A stretch of 64,000 bases of DNA from Capillimicrobium parvum (GCF_021172045.1 NZ_CP087164.1:4092001-4156000), one strand, 5' to 3'; positions 50,191-59,246 are shown, counted from the first letter of the stretch. Translations and numbers: made by a program. The notes: generated by a model from the sequence alone, not told the origin.

Positions 50191-50691
50191 CTGCGTGATC
50201 CCTCCCAGGGCCGGCCACCGCCGCGGCGCGCGGCTCGATGACGCGTCAACGATCACGCAGGGTCACGCCGCGCGCATCCTCCCAAACGGATGAAACGGAT
50301 CCGCCGCCGGACGGTTGGCCTGGCGACGATCGGCATCGCCCCAGCCTCGCGTCGCCGCGCGGGCGGCCAAGCCCCGATCCGGTCGCTTCCCGGTCCGCTT
50401 CGCCTCGGATTTGGTAGGACCACAACACCTCGCGTCGGCGGTCGGACGGCGGCGCTCACGGACAGTGGTCCGTCACGACACCGTCCTGGTTGAGCTTGTA
50501 CGTCACGTCGATGCCCGCCGCGTCGGTGAGGTGTTTGAGCGTCGCGAAGTCGCCGCGGAATCCATGCACCTGGCATGCCGGAGCGCAACCGCGCCGATGT
50601 GCTCACGGCCCCGCGGTCGGTCGCCCTTCTGGCCCGACGTGACGCTATGATGGCGCGCCACACGGCGTTGACCTTCGGGAGAGGGGTAGCG
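50191..50691. other. 500-bp gap between arylsulfatase and Rieske operon
   Basis: No complete gene. A minus-strand frame ending at 50456 reads DFATLKHLTDAAGIDVTYKL then NQDGVVTDHCP, which looks like a C-terminal remnant of a lost protein. The right end carries a likely promoter (TATGAT at 50646-50651) and a strong Shine-Dalgarno for the Rieske gene. No palindromic operator stands out. Confidence 0.4.
50646..50651 (+). promoter_or_regulatory. -10 box of the Rieske operon
   Basis: TATGAT, about 40 bp before the GTG; the leader would hold GAGAGGGG, a strong ribosome site 6 nt before the start. This differs from the leaderless host genes and fits an acquired operon. Confidence 0.45.
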
Positions 50692-51876
50692 GTGGCCAGC
50701 GAGCTCAAGCGGTGGGCGACGAAGTATCCGGATCTGGGCACCGGACCGCTGCCTGTCGAGCCCTACATCTCACCGGAGTACGCGGAGCTCGAGCGTGAGC
50801 ACATCTTCCGCCGCGTATGGCTGAACGTCGGCCGCATCGACGACGTGCCCACGCCCGGCTCGTACTTCGTCCGGGAGATCGCCGTCTGTGGGGCATCGGT
50901 GCTCGTCATCCACGGCTCGGATGGCGTCATCCGCGCGTTCCACAACGTCTGCTCCCACCGGAGCAACAAGCTCGTATGGGAGGAGCGCGGCCAGTGCGGC
51001 GGCTACCTCAGCTGCTGCTTTCACGGGTGGACGTACGACCTCGAGGGCAAGCTCCGCGGCGTCCTCGACGAGGACAACTTCCACGAGATCGCGCGGGAGC
51101 GGCTCGGGCTCTCTCCGCTGGCGACCGACACCTGGAAGGGCTTCATCTTCGTCCACTTCCAGCACGAGCCGGAGGAAACTCTCGAGGAGTACCTCGGTGG
51201 CATGACCGAGGAGCTCGCCGATCACGACCTAGGCGCGCTGCACCTGACGTTCCGCTACGACGTCGAGGAGCGCGCCAACTGGAAGGTCGCCATCGACGCG
51301 CAGAACGAGATCTACCACCTGCCCATCCTCGGCCCCGTCCATGGCGCCTTCACTGACATCCTCGAGACCAACGAGGAGGGCTGCACGCGGTTCTCGCACT
51401 TCAAGCGCTTCGGGCGTCACACGCTCTGGGCGACCGGCGGCAACCCGGACTACGTGCCGGCCGGCGTAGAGCAGCTCATCGGCGCGGTGCCCATCACGCC
51501 GCTGGAGCTGCCGACGAACAGCCTCTTCGACTTCTACGTGCTCTTCCCGAACATGGTGATCGCGTTCCTGCCGGGAGGAATGATGTTCACCTACAACTTC
51601 TGGCCCCAGGCCGTGGATCGGACGGTGTGGGAGATCCGCTTCCACTTCCCGAAGCCAACGGACGCGGCCGAACTCGTCGTCCAGCACTACCGCAAGACGC
51701 AGTTGCGCGACGCGCTGGCGGAGGACATCGCCGGCCACCAGAACGTCTACGCGGGGCTCGCGTCGCGCGCGAAGTCCGAGTTCTTCCTGCAGGACGAGGA
51801 GGTGCAGATCCGCAGCTTCCACGCCAGCTGGCACGAGCTCATGGACGGCGCGGTCGCCGTCGACGGGCGGTGGTAG
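50692..51876 (+). CDS. Rieske non-heme iron oxygenase, alpha subunit
   Basis: 394 aa. N-terminal Rieske domain with C-x-H (HNVCSHRSNKLVW) and C-x2-H (LSCCFHGWTYDLEG) cluster ligands. In the catalytic domain DAQNEIYHLPILGPVHGAF supplies two His, spaced wider (H-x7-H) than the common H-x4-5-H, and the Asp is expected in ALAEDIAGHQNVYAGLAS. Such enzymes hydroxylate or demethylate aromatic or steroid-like substrates; the actual substrate is unknown. The GTG has GAGAGGGG upstream. First gene of a four- or five-gene operon. Confidence 0.92.
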   Translation: MASELKRWATKYPDLGTGPLPVEPYISPEYAELEREHIFRRVWLNVGRIDDVPTPGSYFVREIAVCGASVLVIHGSDGVIRAFHNVCSHRSNKLVWEERGQCGGYLSCCFHGWTYDLEGKLRGVLDEDNFHEIARERLGLSPLATDTWKGFIFVHFQHEPEETLEEYLGGMTEELADHDLGALHLTFRYDVEERANWKVAIDAQNEIYHLPILGPVHGAFTDILETNEEGCTRFSHFKRFGRHTLWATGGNPDYVPAGVEQLIGAVPITPLELPTNSLFDFYVLFPNMVIAFLPGGMMFTYNFWPQAVDRTVWEIRFHFPKPTDAAELVVQHYRKTQLRDALAEDIAGHQNVYAGLASRAKSEFFLQDEEVQIRSFHASWHELMDGAVAVDGRW

Positions 51877-51880
51877 CGGC

Positions 51881-52234
51881 ATGCTTCCCGCCGGCTTCGA
51901 CGATCTCGCGCCCCTCCTGGACTGGGCGCTCCCGCGCGACGAGGACCGCATCGAGAAGCGGCTGACGTCGAGCATCGACGAGGCGACGGCGTTCTACGAC
52001 GCGATGCTGCCGCGCTTCGCCGCGGTGATGAAGTACCTTGGCGGCGTGGCGGCCGAGACACCGGATGCGGACGACCGCCGCCTCCAACTGCTCGCCACCG
52101 CGTTCGTCGAGATCGCCGACACCGTCGAGTTCTACGCGCCGACGGGCACGACCGGGCCCGAGGACCTCCGGCGCTTCACCCCGGCGTACAACTCTGTCCT
52201 GGGCATAGCCCTCGGCGGACACGCGAAGACCTGA
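51881..52234 (+). CDS. 117-aa accessory protein of the Rieske operon
   Basis: Soluble, helical (FDDLAPLLDWALPRDEDRIE, then FYDAMLPRFAAVMKYLGGVA), no known domain. It begins 4 bp after the alpha subunit stop and ends 7 bp before the SDR, so it is cotranscribed. It is not the beta subunit of classical ring-hydroxylating dioxygenases; a regulatory or structural partner is possible. Confidence 0.7.
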   Translation: MLPAGFDDLAPLLDWALPRDEDRIEKRLTSSIDEATAFYDAMLPRFAAVMKYLGGVAAETPDADDRRLQLLATAFVEIADTVEFYAPTGTTGPEDLRRFTPAYNSVLGIALGGHAKT

Positions 52235-52241
52235 CCGCGCG

Positions 52242-53003
52242 ATGACGGGCAAGGTCGGGCTGGTCACGGGTGGCGCGTCGGGCATCGGCCGCGCCGCCGT
52301 GCTGGCGTTCGCGCGCGAGGGCGCGAGGCTCCTCGTCGCCGACGTCGACCACGGCGGGGCCGAGCAGACCGCGCAGGAGGCACGCGCGCTGGGCGCAGAC
52401 GCCGCCTCAGTCGGGCTCGACGTCCGCGAGGAGGCGGAGGTCGAGCGCGCCGTCGGAGTCGCCACGCAGGCCTTCGGCCGACTGGACTTCGCCCTCAATA
52501 GCGCCGGGATCCAGGGTCCGCTGCGCGAGGCGGCCGAGTACGCCGAGCATGACTGGCAGCAGGTACTCGCCGTCAACCTCACCGGCGTGTGGCTGTGCAC
52601 GAAGCATGAGATCCGCGCGATGCTGCGGACCGGCGGCGGATCGATCGTCAACGTGGCCTCGAACTTCGGGCTCGTGGGCGGCGTCGGGATGGCCGCGTAC
52701 AGCGCGAGCAAGCATGGCGTGATCGGCCTGACGAAGACCGCTGCGGTCGAGTACGCCGACCGCGGGGTGCGGGTCAACGCGCTATGCCCGGGCGCGACGG
52801 AGACCCCGCTGGTCGGCAAGATCGTCGACGCCGACCCGGTGGCGGGTCCTGAGATCATCTCGCAGATCACCGCCGCGCTTCCGATGGGACGGATGGGCCG
52901 TCCGGAGGAGATCGCATCTGCGGCGCTCTGGCTGTGCTCGCCGGGCGCGTCGTTCATGACGGGCGCCGCGCTGTCCGTCGACGGCGGGTTCGTCGCGCGG
53001 TGA
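52242..53003 (+). CDS. Short-chain dehydrogenase/reductase
   Basis: 253 aa, classical SDR. Cofactor loop TGGASGIGRAAVLAFAREG, NSAGIQG, catalytic Ser in NVASNFGLVG and YxxxK in AAYSASKHGVIGLTK, then CPGATETPL. Asp at the end of beta 2 (LLVADVDHGG) suggests NAD specificity. In this operon it probably oxidises the alcohol or cis-diol made by the oxygenase (inference). Confidence 0.93.
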   Translation: MTGKVGLVTGGASGIGRAAVLAFAREGARLLVADVDHGGAEQTAQEARALGADAASVGLDVREEAEVERAVGVATQAFGRLDFALNSAGIQGPLREAAEYAEHDWQQVLAVNLTGVWLCTKHEIRAMLRTGGGSIVNVASNFGLVGGVGMAAYSASKHGVIGLTKTAAVEYADRGVRVNALCPGATETPLVGKIVDADPVAGPEIISQITAALPMGRMGRPEEIASAALWLCSPGASFMTGAALSVDGGFVAR

Positions 53004-53038
53004 CGGGAGACGTCCAGACAGGAGGAGAGAGCAGGAAC

Positions 53039-53341
53039 GTGAGGGTTGTCTGCCGGGTCGGTGACGTCGCAGACGGGTGTGTGAAGCGCGTCGAGCTCGA
53101 CGGGTACGCGCCGCTCGCCGTCTTCAACATCGGCGAGCGCTACTACGTGACCGACGACACGTGCACGCATGTCGACGCGTCCCTCGCGGAGGGGACGATC
53201 GAGGGCGACGTGGTCACGTGCCCGTTTCACCGCGGCCGGTTCCACATCCCGAGCGGCAAGGTCGTCTCGCGTCCGCCGAAGTGCGATCTGCGAACCTACG
53301 TGGTGGAGGTGCTCGGCGACGAAGTGGTGATCGTCGAGTGA
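53039..53341 (+). CDS. Rieske-type [2Fe-2S] ferredoxin
   Basis: 100 aa. Cluster motifs C-T-H (DDTCTHVDASLAEG) and C-P-F-H (VVTCPFHRGRFHIPSG) of a soluble Rieske ferredoxin that passes electrons to the oxygenase. GTG at 53039 is preferred over one overlapping the SDR stop since the intervening codons are not conserved and AGGAGG lies just upstream. No reductase gene is nearby, so an external one must serve. Confidence 0.92.
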   Translation: MRVVCRVGDVADGCVKRVELDGYAPLAVFNIGERYYVTDDTCTHVDASLAEGTIEGDVVTCPFHRGRFHIPSGKVVSRPPKCDLRTYVVEVLGDEVVIVE

Positions 53342-54054
53342 CGGCTGCGCTGCTCGACTTCCAGGAGCGAGCGGCGGCGCAGGTCGCAGAGCGCTACGCG
53401 CGGCACGCAGCCGGACGCGACGCCAAGGAGGGCGCGATCCCATTGCCGTTCATGCAAGCGTTCGCCGCGGTGACGCAGTCGGGCAAGACCGTGGTTCTCG
53501 CCGAGGCGGTCGCGCGCGTCCAGGCGGCGATGGCCGTCAAGCCCGTCGTGTTGTGGCTGTCGCGCGGCCGGGTCGCGGCGCAGAAGAGCTGGGGCGGCCT
53601 GCAGGCGGGCCGGCGCCATCGCGCGCTCCTCGACGATGTATCCGTGCGGCTGCTCGCGGATCTTGACGCGGCCGACCTCACCGACGCCCGTTCGACGGTG
53701 CTCTACTTCGCGACGGTCGACACGTTTGGCCGCGTGGGCACGGAGCAAACGTTGTTCTCCGTGTCCACGAGCGACTTCAGCGCGCTCGACGATGCCCTAC
53801 TCGATGTCTTGCGCCGGCGGCGCGGCGCGGGTGGCGTGCGTCGGCCGCTCCTGCTCGTCTACGACGAGGCCCATCCGCTCGGGCACGTGCAGACCGAGCG
53901 GCTGCTGTCGCTCGAGCCGGACCTGATCCTGCTGGCGAGCACGACGATGGAGCTGCCCGCCGGGATCGCGCGGGTGGCCGCGCGCCTGCGAGCTGCGGGA
54001 TGGCGCGACTCCGACCTCACGACGATCCCACGCCTCGCCCGGCCGGGCGCCTAG
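53338..54054 (+). pseudogene. Truncated DEAD/DEAH helicase (type III restriction subunit-like)
   Basis: 238 aa representing only the first RecA-like domain: LDFQERAAAQVAERYARHAA, an altered Walker A (AAVTQSGKTVVLAEAV), PVVLWLSRGRVAAQKSW, Walker B/DEAH (RPLLLVYDEAHPLGH) and motif III (LILLASTTMELP). Full-length relatives continue for several hundred residues; here homology stops at SDLTTIP near 54030, just before an IS481 remnant. It begins in a GTGA overlap with the ferredoxin stop. Confidence 0.75.
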
Positions 54055-54127
54055 AGCCTCGATCCACCGTTCGCCACTGCGCCGAGGAGATCCACAACGC
54101 GCTCACCGCGGCAGCGGAGCTTGACAC

Positions 54128-54276
54128 CTCACCACCGGCGAAGTGCTCTCCGTCCACCACATCGACCCCAACCGCAGCTACTGGCGCAACCAAAACACAG
54201 AGCCCGGCCGATGGCCGGGCCCCCCGAACTGAGACCGATGTCCCGAGACATGTGAGACCCATGTCCCGAGACATCA
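54128..54276 (+). mobile_element. IS481-family 3' remnant with terminal repeat
   Basis: After an in-frame stop the frame reads GEVLSVHHIDPNRSYWRNQN then TEPGRWPGPPN and a stop (54232), the typical C terminus of IS481 transposases. A GC hairpin (GCCCGGCC gat GGCCGGGC, 54202-54220) overlaps it. Beyond it ATGTCCCGAGACAT occurs twice, 9 bp apart (54239-54275), resembling the element's terminal sequence. The rest of the IS is gone, and the helicase gene is cut at its other side. Confidence 0.65.
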
Positions 54277-54281
54277 CACAA

Positions 54282-54307
54282 AGGGTGAGCGAGGGGACTC
54301 GAACCCC
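54282..54307. repeat. Left attachment site, first 26 bp
   Basis: Identical to 63029-63054, the T-arm and acceptor 3' part of tRNA-His (reads GGTGAGCGAGGGGACTCG on the plus strand). Its last 8 bp, CGAACCCC, are the IS256 target duplication. Confidence 0.9.
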
Positions 54308-55721
54308 AGTCAAGTCGCGTTTCGTGGTGTAGCTCGCGATCGTCGGTGTGATCGTCTGCTGCTCAGGCGGCGGTGAGCTCGATCACCTCCTGTTGATCAT
54401 GGGCAGGAGATGGCCCGGTCTGCGCAGCGTCGAGTACCTGCTTGAGCGAGTGCTCGGAGAGGTAGCGGCGGGCGACCAACCACTCGTCGTTCTGTTCGAT
54501 GAGGACCATGCCGGCCAGCCGGATCAGGGCGGCGTCGTTGGGAAAGATCCCGACGACGTCGGAGCGCCGGCCGATCTCGCGGTTCATGCGCTCCAGCGGA
54601 TTGGTGGAGCGCAGCTTGGGCCAGTGGTCCTTGGGAAACGCGTAGAAGGCCAGCAGCTCGGGCTCGGCGTCCTCGAGCAACCGCGCGACCTTCGGCGCCG
54701 GCCCGCGGAGCCGATCGACGACCTCGCCAAGCCGCTCGCCGGCCTCGACGCCGTCTGAGGCGTTGAAGATCTGGCGGATCGCGGTGGCGATCATCGGCTG
54801 TTGCGCCTTGCCGACATGGCCCAGCATGTCGCGCAGGAAATGCACGGTGCAGCGCTGCCACGGCGCGTCGAGCACCCGGGCGATCGCGTTGCGGAGGCCC
54901 TGATGCGCGTCGGAAACGACCAAGCGCACCCCTTGCAGGCCGCGGGCGCGCAGCGAGTGCAGAAACTCCGTCCAGAACGCCTCGGTCTCGGCCTCGCCGA
55001 CATCGAGGCCGATGACCTCGCGCCGGCCGCTGTCGTGGACGGCGTAGGCGATGACCAACGCCTTCTGGCGCACCCCGCCCCGTTCGCGGACGCGCTCGAT
55101 CTTGGCGTCCAACCACAGATACGGATAGGCGCCCTCCAGCGGCCGCTCGCGGAACGCCGTGACCTGCTCGTCCAGGCCGCGGCACATCCGGCTGACCTGG
55201 TCCTTCGATAGGCCGCGCAACCCCATCTGCTCGACGAGCCGATCGACCTTCCGCGTCGAGACGCCGTTGACGTAGGCCTCCTGGACGACCGCGACCAGCG
55301 CCTGCTCGGCGCGCCGCCGCGGCTCCAGAAACGACGGCAGATAGCTGCCCGTCCGCAACCGCGGGATCTCCAGCTCAATCTCGCCGACCCGGGTGTCCCA
55401 GCGCCGCTGGCGATACCCGTTGCGCTGCGCGCTGCGGCGCTCGGGGGCGCGCTCTCCGAGCTCGGCGCCGACCAGTTGCGCGACCTCGGCCTCCATGATC
55501 TCGCGCACCATCAGCGCCACGCTCTCGCGCAGCAGATCGGCGTGCTCGAGCGCGAGCACCCCCTCGGCCGCCTCGCGGGCGGTCACACTGTCCTTCCCGG
55601 CCATCGTGGTGTCCCTTCGTCAACTTCTTGGCAGAAGCCGACGATCATCGGGCCCACGGTGGCCGGAACCGTCCCGGCCAGCCCGTCAGCCCCCAGCTAC
55701 ACCACTTCTAACGACCTGACC
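54308..55721. mobile_element. Complete IS256-family insertion sequence
   Basis: 1414 bp. Imperfect terminal inverted repeats: left starts AGTCAAGTCG, right (complement) GGTCAGGTCG, and both contain GTGGTGTAGCT at positions 17-27. The element is flanked by the 8-bp direct repeat CGAACCCC (54300-54307 and 55722-55729), the size expected for IS256. Removing the IS and one repeat restores a continuous tRNA-His att copy. It holds a single intact transposase gene on the minus strand. Confidence 0.93.
54363..55604 (-). CDS. IS256-family (Mutator-type) transposase
   Basis: 413 aa, full length. The DDE triad is intact: first Asp in YPYLWLDAKIERVRERGG, second in VVSDAHQGLRNAI and Glu in STNPLERMNREIGRR; the C/H region AVLDAPWQRCTVHFLRDML (in part) fits the insertion domain. 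Catalyses copy-paste transposition. Because it is intact inside a decayed element, it is the youngest event in this stretch. Confidence 0.97.
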   Translation of the reverse strand: MAGKDSVTAREAAEGVLALEHADLLRESVALMVREIMEAEVAQLVGAELGERAPERRSAQRNGYRQRRWDTRVGEIELEIPRLRTGSYLPSFLEPRRRAEQALVAVVQEAYVNGVSTRKVDRLVEQMGLRGLSKDQVSRMCRGLDEQVTAFRERPLEGAYPYLWLDAKIERVRERGGVRQKALVIAYAVHDSGRREVIGLDVGEAETEAFWTEFLHSLRARGLQGVRLVVSDAHQGLRNAIARVLDAPWQRCTVHFLRDMLGHVGKAQQPMIATAIRQIFNASDGVEAGERLGEVVDRLRGPAPKVARLLEDAEPELLAFYAFPKDHWPKLRSTNPLERMNREIGRRSDVVGIFPNDAALIRLAGMVLIEQNDEWLVARRYLSEHSLKQVLDAAQTGPSPAHDQQEVIELTAA

Positions 55722-55729
55722 CGAACCCC

Positions 55730-55749
55730 CGACCGCCTGGACCACAACC
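55730..55749. repeat. Left attachment site, remaining 20 bp
   Basis: CGACCGCCTGGACCACAACC, identical to 63055-63074 (variable loop and anticodon arm of tRNA-His). It continues the copy that ends at 54307 and was split off by the IS256 insertion. Confidence 0.9.
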
Positions 55750-55785
55750 GGTACGACGGGGCAGCGCTGGGTGTATTTCCCGCTG

Positions 55786-56830
55786 TCATGCGGACTGAGT
55801 GTCGCTCAGGTGCGCTGAGTTGCGCTCAGTTTGGGCCCCAGATTGGGCCCCGAACGCCACATCGACGAGATCGACCTCCCGCTCGCTCGGCAGGTAGTCG
55901 GCGTACATCAGCGTCGTCTTGAAGTCGCGGTGGCCCATCCACCCCTGCAGGGTGCGCATCGGCACGCCCGCGCCGGCCATCCGCGTGCCGAACGTGTGGC
56001 GCAGGTCGTGGAAGCGGACCTCGCGCACGCCGGCCCGGCGCAGCGCCGCCTTGAAGCGCTTGAGCAGCCGGCTGCGGTCGATCGGCTTGCCGGTGTGCGG
56101 GTGCGCGAACACGAGCTCGTCGTCGCCCTGGTACGCGGTGGCCTGGTAGTGGCGGTCGAGCGCGCCGCCGAGCGCGTCGCCGAGCGGCACGGCGCGCGTC
56201 GAGCGCTTGCTCTTCGGCGTGCCGATCTCACCGCGCACGAAGTTGCGCCGGCCGCGGATCCGGCGCGCGGGCCAGTCGACGTCCGACCAGCGCAACGCGA
56301 GGAGCTCGCCCTAGCGCATCCCGGTCATCGCCGCCGTCAGGTACATGACGCGCTCGACGCGGCCCAGGTCGTCGTCGGGCACGGCAGCGATGAGCGCATC
56401 GAGCTCGGCCTGGTCGAGGAAGTGCACGTCGGCGTCGCCGCCCTCGGGCCGGGGCCGGTCGATGAGCTTGCACGGGTTCGCCGGCGCCCACCCGCGACGC
56501 ATGGCGTAGTCAAAGATCGAGGCAGGAGCCCGAGGTAGTTCAGCTTGCTTTTGACGGACTGCCCGTGCCGGCGGCAGTGCGCGACGAACGCCTCGACGTC
56601 ATCGCCCGTGATCCGCTCGAGCGCCCGGTCACCGAAGTACGGGGCGAGATGGATGCGTAGGTAGGACTCGTAGCCCTCGAGCGTCGAGCGCTTGCGCCCG
56701 AGGGTCGTGAGGTGGTCGAGCAGCCGGTGTCCGGCGTCGGCCACCGTGAGCCGAGCGACGACGACCGGGACCGCGGCCTCCATCAGCCGGCGCATCTCGC
56801 GCTCGGCTTGCCGGCGACGAGTGCCGGGAG
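55786..56830 (-). pseudogene. int: Tyrosine integrase, broken by a frameshift and an amber codon
   Basis: Order of parts: core-binding domain (RLTVADAGHRLLDHLTTLGR, YESYLRIHLAPYFGDRALER), then catalytic domain with TGMR, HDLRHTFGTRMAGAGVPMRT (His-x-x-Arg) and the Tyr in TTLMYADYLPSEREV. Two lesions: loss of one base near 56524 shifts the frame inside KLNYLGLL/ASIFDYAMRRGW, and TAG at 56311-56313 replaces what is normally Gln in TGMRQGELLALRW. It lies beside the left attachment site. At the N-terminal side the frame runs into the ATPase gene without a stop. Confidence 0.88.
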
Positions 56831-57011
56831 CTCGCCGCAGCGCGAGCACGTCGGCGTGCCGTTCGAGGCCGGCCGGCCGTTCCCGCTCGAGGGCGCCGCT
56901 CCTCTCCTCGAGGGCGAAACGTCGACGGGGGAATCCGCGCTCGAGGGTGGACCACCAACCGGGTCCCGAGATTGGGACCCGGTTGACGGGTCCTCGAGCC
57001 CTGAGGCAACC

Positions 57012-57542
57012 GTTGTCGAGCATCACCACCGCGACGCCGGCGCCGACGAGCGGCTGCACGAGCCGGTCATAGAACTGCACGAACTCGGCGTTTGAGCTAT
57101 CGAAGTCGAGATCGAGCGCGGACGCGACGGCGGACAGCGGGTCGATGACCACGACGTCGTACGCCGGCGGAACGTCGCGCGCCCAGGCGTCCGGCTCGTC
57201 CCATGCCTGCACGAGCACGCTCGAGAGCTCGAGGTAGCGCACCCGCTCGAGCTCGCCGACGAGCTCGTCGTCGATCGCGTCGCCGCGCCGCTCGGGCAGG
57301 TCGCGAGCTCGCGCGTTCCACTCGCTCGCGGTCACCTCCGAACCGAGATACGCGACCCGCAGGCCGGCGCGCGCGGCGTCGTAGGCGCCGGCCTGCACGA
57401 GCGACGAGCGCCCGCCACCGGTCGGGCCGACGATCACCGCGCCGGCGCCGGCGTGCAGGAACGGGAAGCCGGCCAGCGCCGGGAGCGGCTCGGGGTCCTC
57501 CGCGAGCGGGTTGGTCGGGAGCCCGTCGATCCAGGACGTCAT
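57012..57542 (-). pseudogene. RepA-like AAA ATPase, 3' part lost and fused to integrase
   Basis: 177 recognisable residues: P-loop AVIVGPTGGGRSSLVQAGAY (Arg where most Walker A motifs have Lys), VAYLGSEVTASEWNARARDL and the Walker B strand YDVVVIDPLSAVASALDLDF. Similarity ends at VVMLDN (57012), after which about 190 bp of unrelated codons lead in frame into the integrase. Full-length relatives have another 100-150 residues. ATG start overlaps the primase stop (ATGA). Confidence 0.7.
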
Positions 57543-58443
57543 CGGATCGCCCCCGTCCCGGTCACGCGCACGAGCTCGTCGAGCGCGTTGCCGCCTCGCT
57601 CATCGACTTCGCGCAGATAGTCGGTCACATCGAACCGGTCGCGTCGCGTGGGGTCGATGTCGACGATGCTGTGCTCGATGTCGGCCGCGTCCAGGTCGCC
57701 GGCGATCCGCGCGGCTGCGTCGCGGCCCGCCTGATCGGCGTCCATCATCACGAGGACGTAGCGGCCGGCGAACCGCGCCGTCCACTCCGATCGCCAGGCG
57801 CCGACGCCGGGTAGGCCCGTGCTCGGCAGGCCGGCGCTCAGGCCGTCCAGCGCGTCGGGCTCGCCCTCGACGATCGCGACGATGGAGCTCGAGATCCGCT
57901 CGGGCGCCGGAAACAGTTGCCGGGTCGTGTTGGCGACGGCGAGGCTCTTCGAGCTCCGGCCGGGGCGATCGGTGTAGCGGATCGCGCCGGTGAGCTCGCC
58001 GAGCTCGTCCCGCGACGGGAAGGTGAACCGCGAGCCGTCCCAGCCCACTTTGGCCTGTCGGAGCGTGCGCCACGTCCAGCGTCGCGCTGCGAGGCGCGGA
58101 CCGAACCGGACCACGAGCTCGAGCCGATCGTCGTGCAGGTTCTCCATCCACTCGCGGACGAGCTCCTCGTTGACCTCCGCACGCGCCTGGACTTTCGGGC
58201 TCGCGCGCCGCCGGCGCTTGGGCGCCGAGATCTGCGTCCCGAACGCCTCGAGCACCTCGAGTTGCCCGCAGCCGCGGAAGCAGTGCCAGAGTGGCCGGCG
58301 GTCGTCGCCCTGACCGACCGACAGGCTGCGCCGGTGGCGTCGTCGTGCGCGGGGCAGAAGCTCAACCAGCCGGAGCCGACGCGCTGGGGTGAGAGCTCGA
58401 GCTCGTCGAGACGGGCGACGAGCTCGGCGGCGGTGGTGATCAC
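57539..58443 (-). pseudogene. Phage TOPRIM primase with one frameshift
   Basis: N-terminal zinc-binding part MITTAAELVARLDELELSPQ (GTG start) with FCPAHDD in one frame, then SLSVGQGDDRRPLWHCFRGC in the next, so one base is missing near 58333 between the two zinc-ligand pairs. The TOPRIM domain is intact further on: AIVEGEPDALDGL (Glu) and YVLVMMDADQAGRDAAARIA (DxD). It would have primed element replication. Coupled to neighbours on both sides by GTGA and ATGA overlaps. Confidence 0.82.
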
Positions 58444-59041
58444 GCGACCACCTCCGAGAAGTCCATCTGCGGGCTGGGGCGCAGCGCGTGCTCGGGCGCG
58501 AGCTCATCCCAACCGTAGACGCGCCGGCGCGGGAACGCCGGCGGTGGTTCTGCTGGGCCGTCGTCTCCGTCGCCGGAGTCGCCGCCACGCGAGCTCGCGG
58601 TGCTCGAGCTCGGGGTCCGGCGGCCCGGCGGCCGGCCGCTCGAGCTCGGCCGGCGACGCAGCGGCATGCTGCGCCGCGGCGCCGCGACGATGCACGACTC
58701 GGCGACGTCCGCGCCGCCGGTGATGGCGATCCCGCGGCGGGCGCGGACCTCGCGGATGGCCTCGCGGCGCTCGCGGTCGGCCGCCTCGGCGCGACCCGGA
58801 TGCTCCGCGTAGTACTGCTCGATCTGCTCGGCCGACGCAAGTCACAGACCGTCGCGCCGGGGTACGGGTGGGCGAGCAGTCGCACGATCCTCGTGTCGTC
58901 GCCGGCGGCAGCACGGCCGTCGGTCGTCTTGCGGTGGGCGTGTAGCGGCATCGTGCTGGCGAGCAGTTGGATGCACGCCCACGCGTCACTGCAGCGCTGC
59001 CAGTTCGACTGGCTGATCTCGAGCGGCTGGCTGCCGCCCAT
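58440..59041 (-). pseudogene. Element protein of unknown function, one frameshift
   Basis: First part MGGSQPLEISQSNWQRCSDA ... LLAHPYPGATVCDL, then near 58845 the frame changes to SAEQIEQYYAEHPGRAEAAD and RRGIAITGGADVAESCIVAA, followed by a Ser/Pro/Gly-rich stretch and GWDELAPEHALRPSPQMDFS. About 200 aa before the lesion. It overlaps the primase start (GTGA), so it was the first gene of the leftward replication block. Confidence 0.6.
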
Positions 59042-59218
59042 GTAGGACCACGACGGCTGAACGTCGGGCGCGGCGAGCGCGCGGTCCTCGGGGGGTTGTG
59101 GTTCGGAAAAGTCGCATAGCGGGTGACGTGGTGGCGCCCGTCTCGAGCGGCCTGGGGGTGCTTCGTCACGCGCTTTCGGGCGACGTCCTGCGTCGAGCTC
59201 GCTACCGAGCTCGGGACG

Positions 59219-59246
59219 AATGGTATCGTCGTCGTACCATTTCGGC
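59219..59246 (+). promoter_or_regulatory. Inverted repeat and leaderless promoter before the terminase
   Basis: AATGGTA (59219-59225) and TACCATT (59235-59241) form a perfect 7-bp dyad with a 9-bp spacer. The right arm contains TACCAT, a -10 match that ends 6 nt before the terminase ATG. A repressor binding the dyad would block the promoter directly. The rest of the 205-bp divergent gap (59042-59246) shows no gene. Confidence 0.5.

Noticed and set aside
53338-54054. A working type III restriction system
   Set aside because: Only the first helicase domain is present; no methyltransferase, second domain or nuclease nearby.
54239-54275. Paired ATGTCCCGAGACAT sequences as phage repressor operators
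   Set aside because: They follow directly after an IS481 transposase C terminus and are better explained as that element's terminal sequence; they also lie outside the attachment site.
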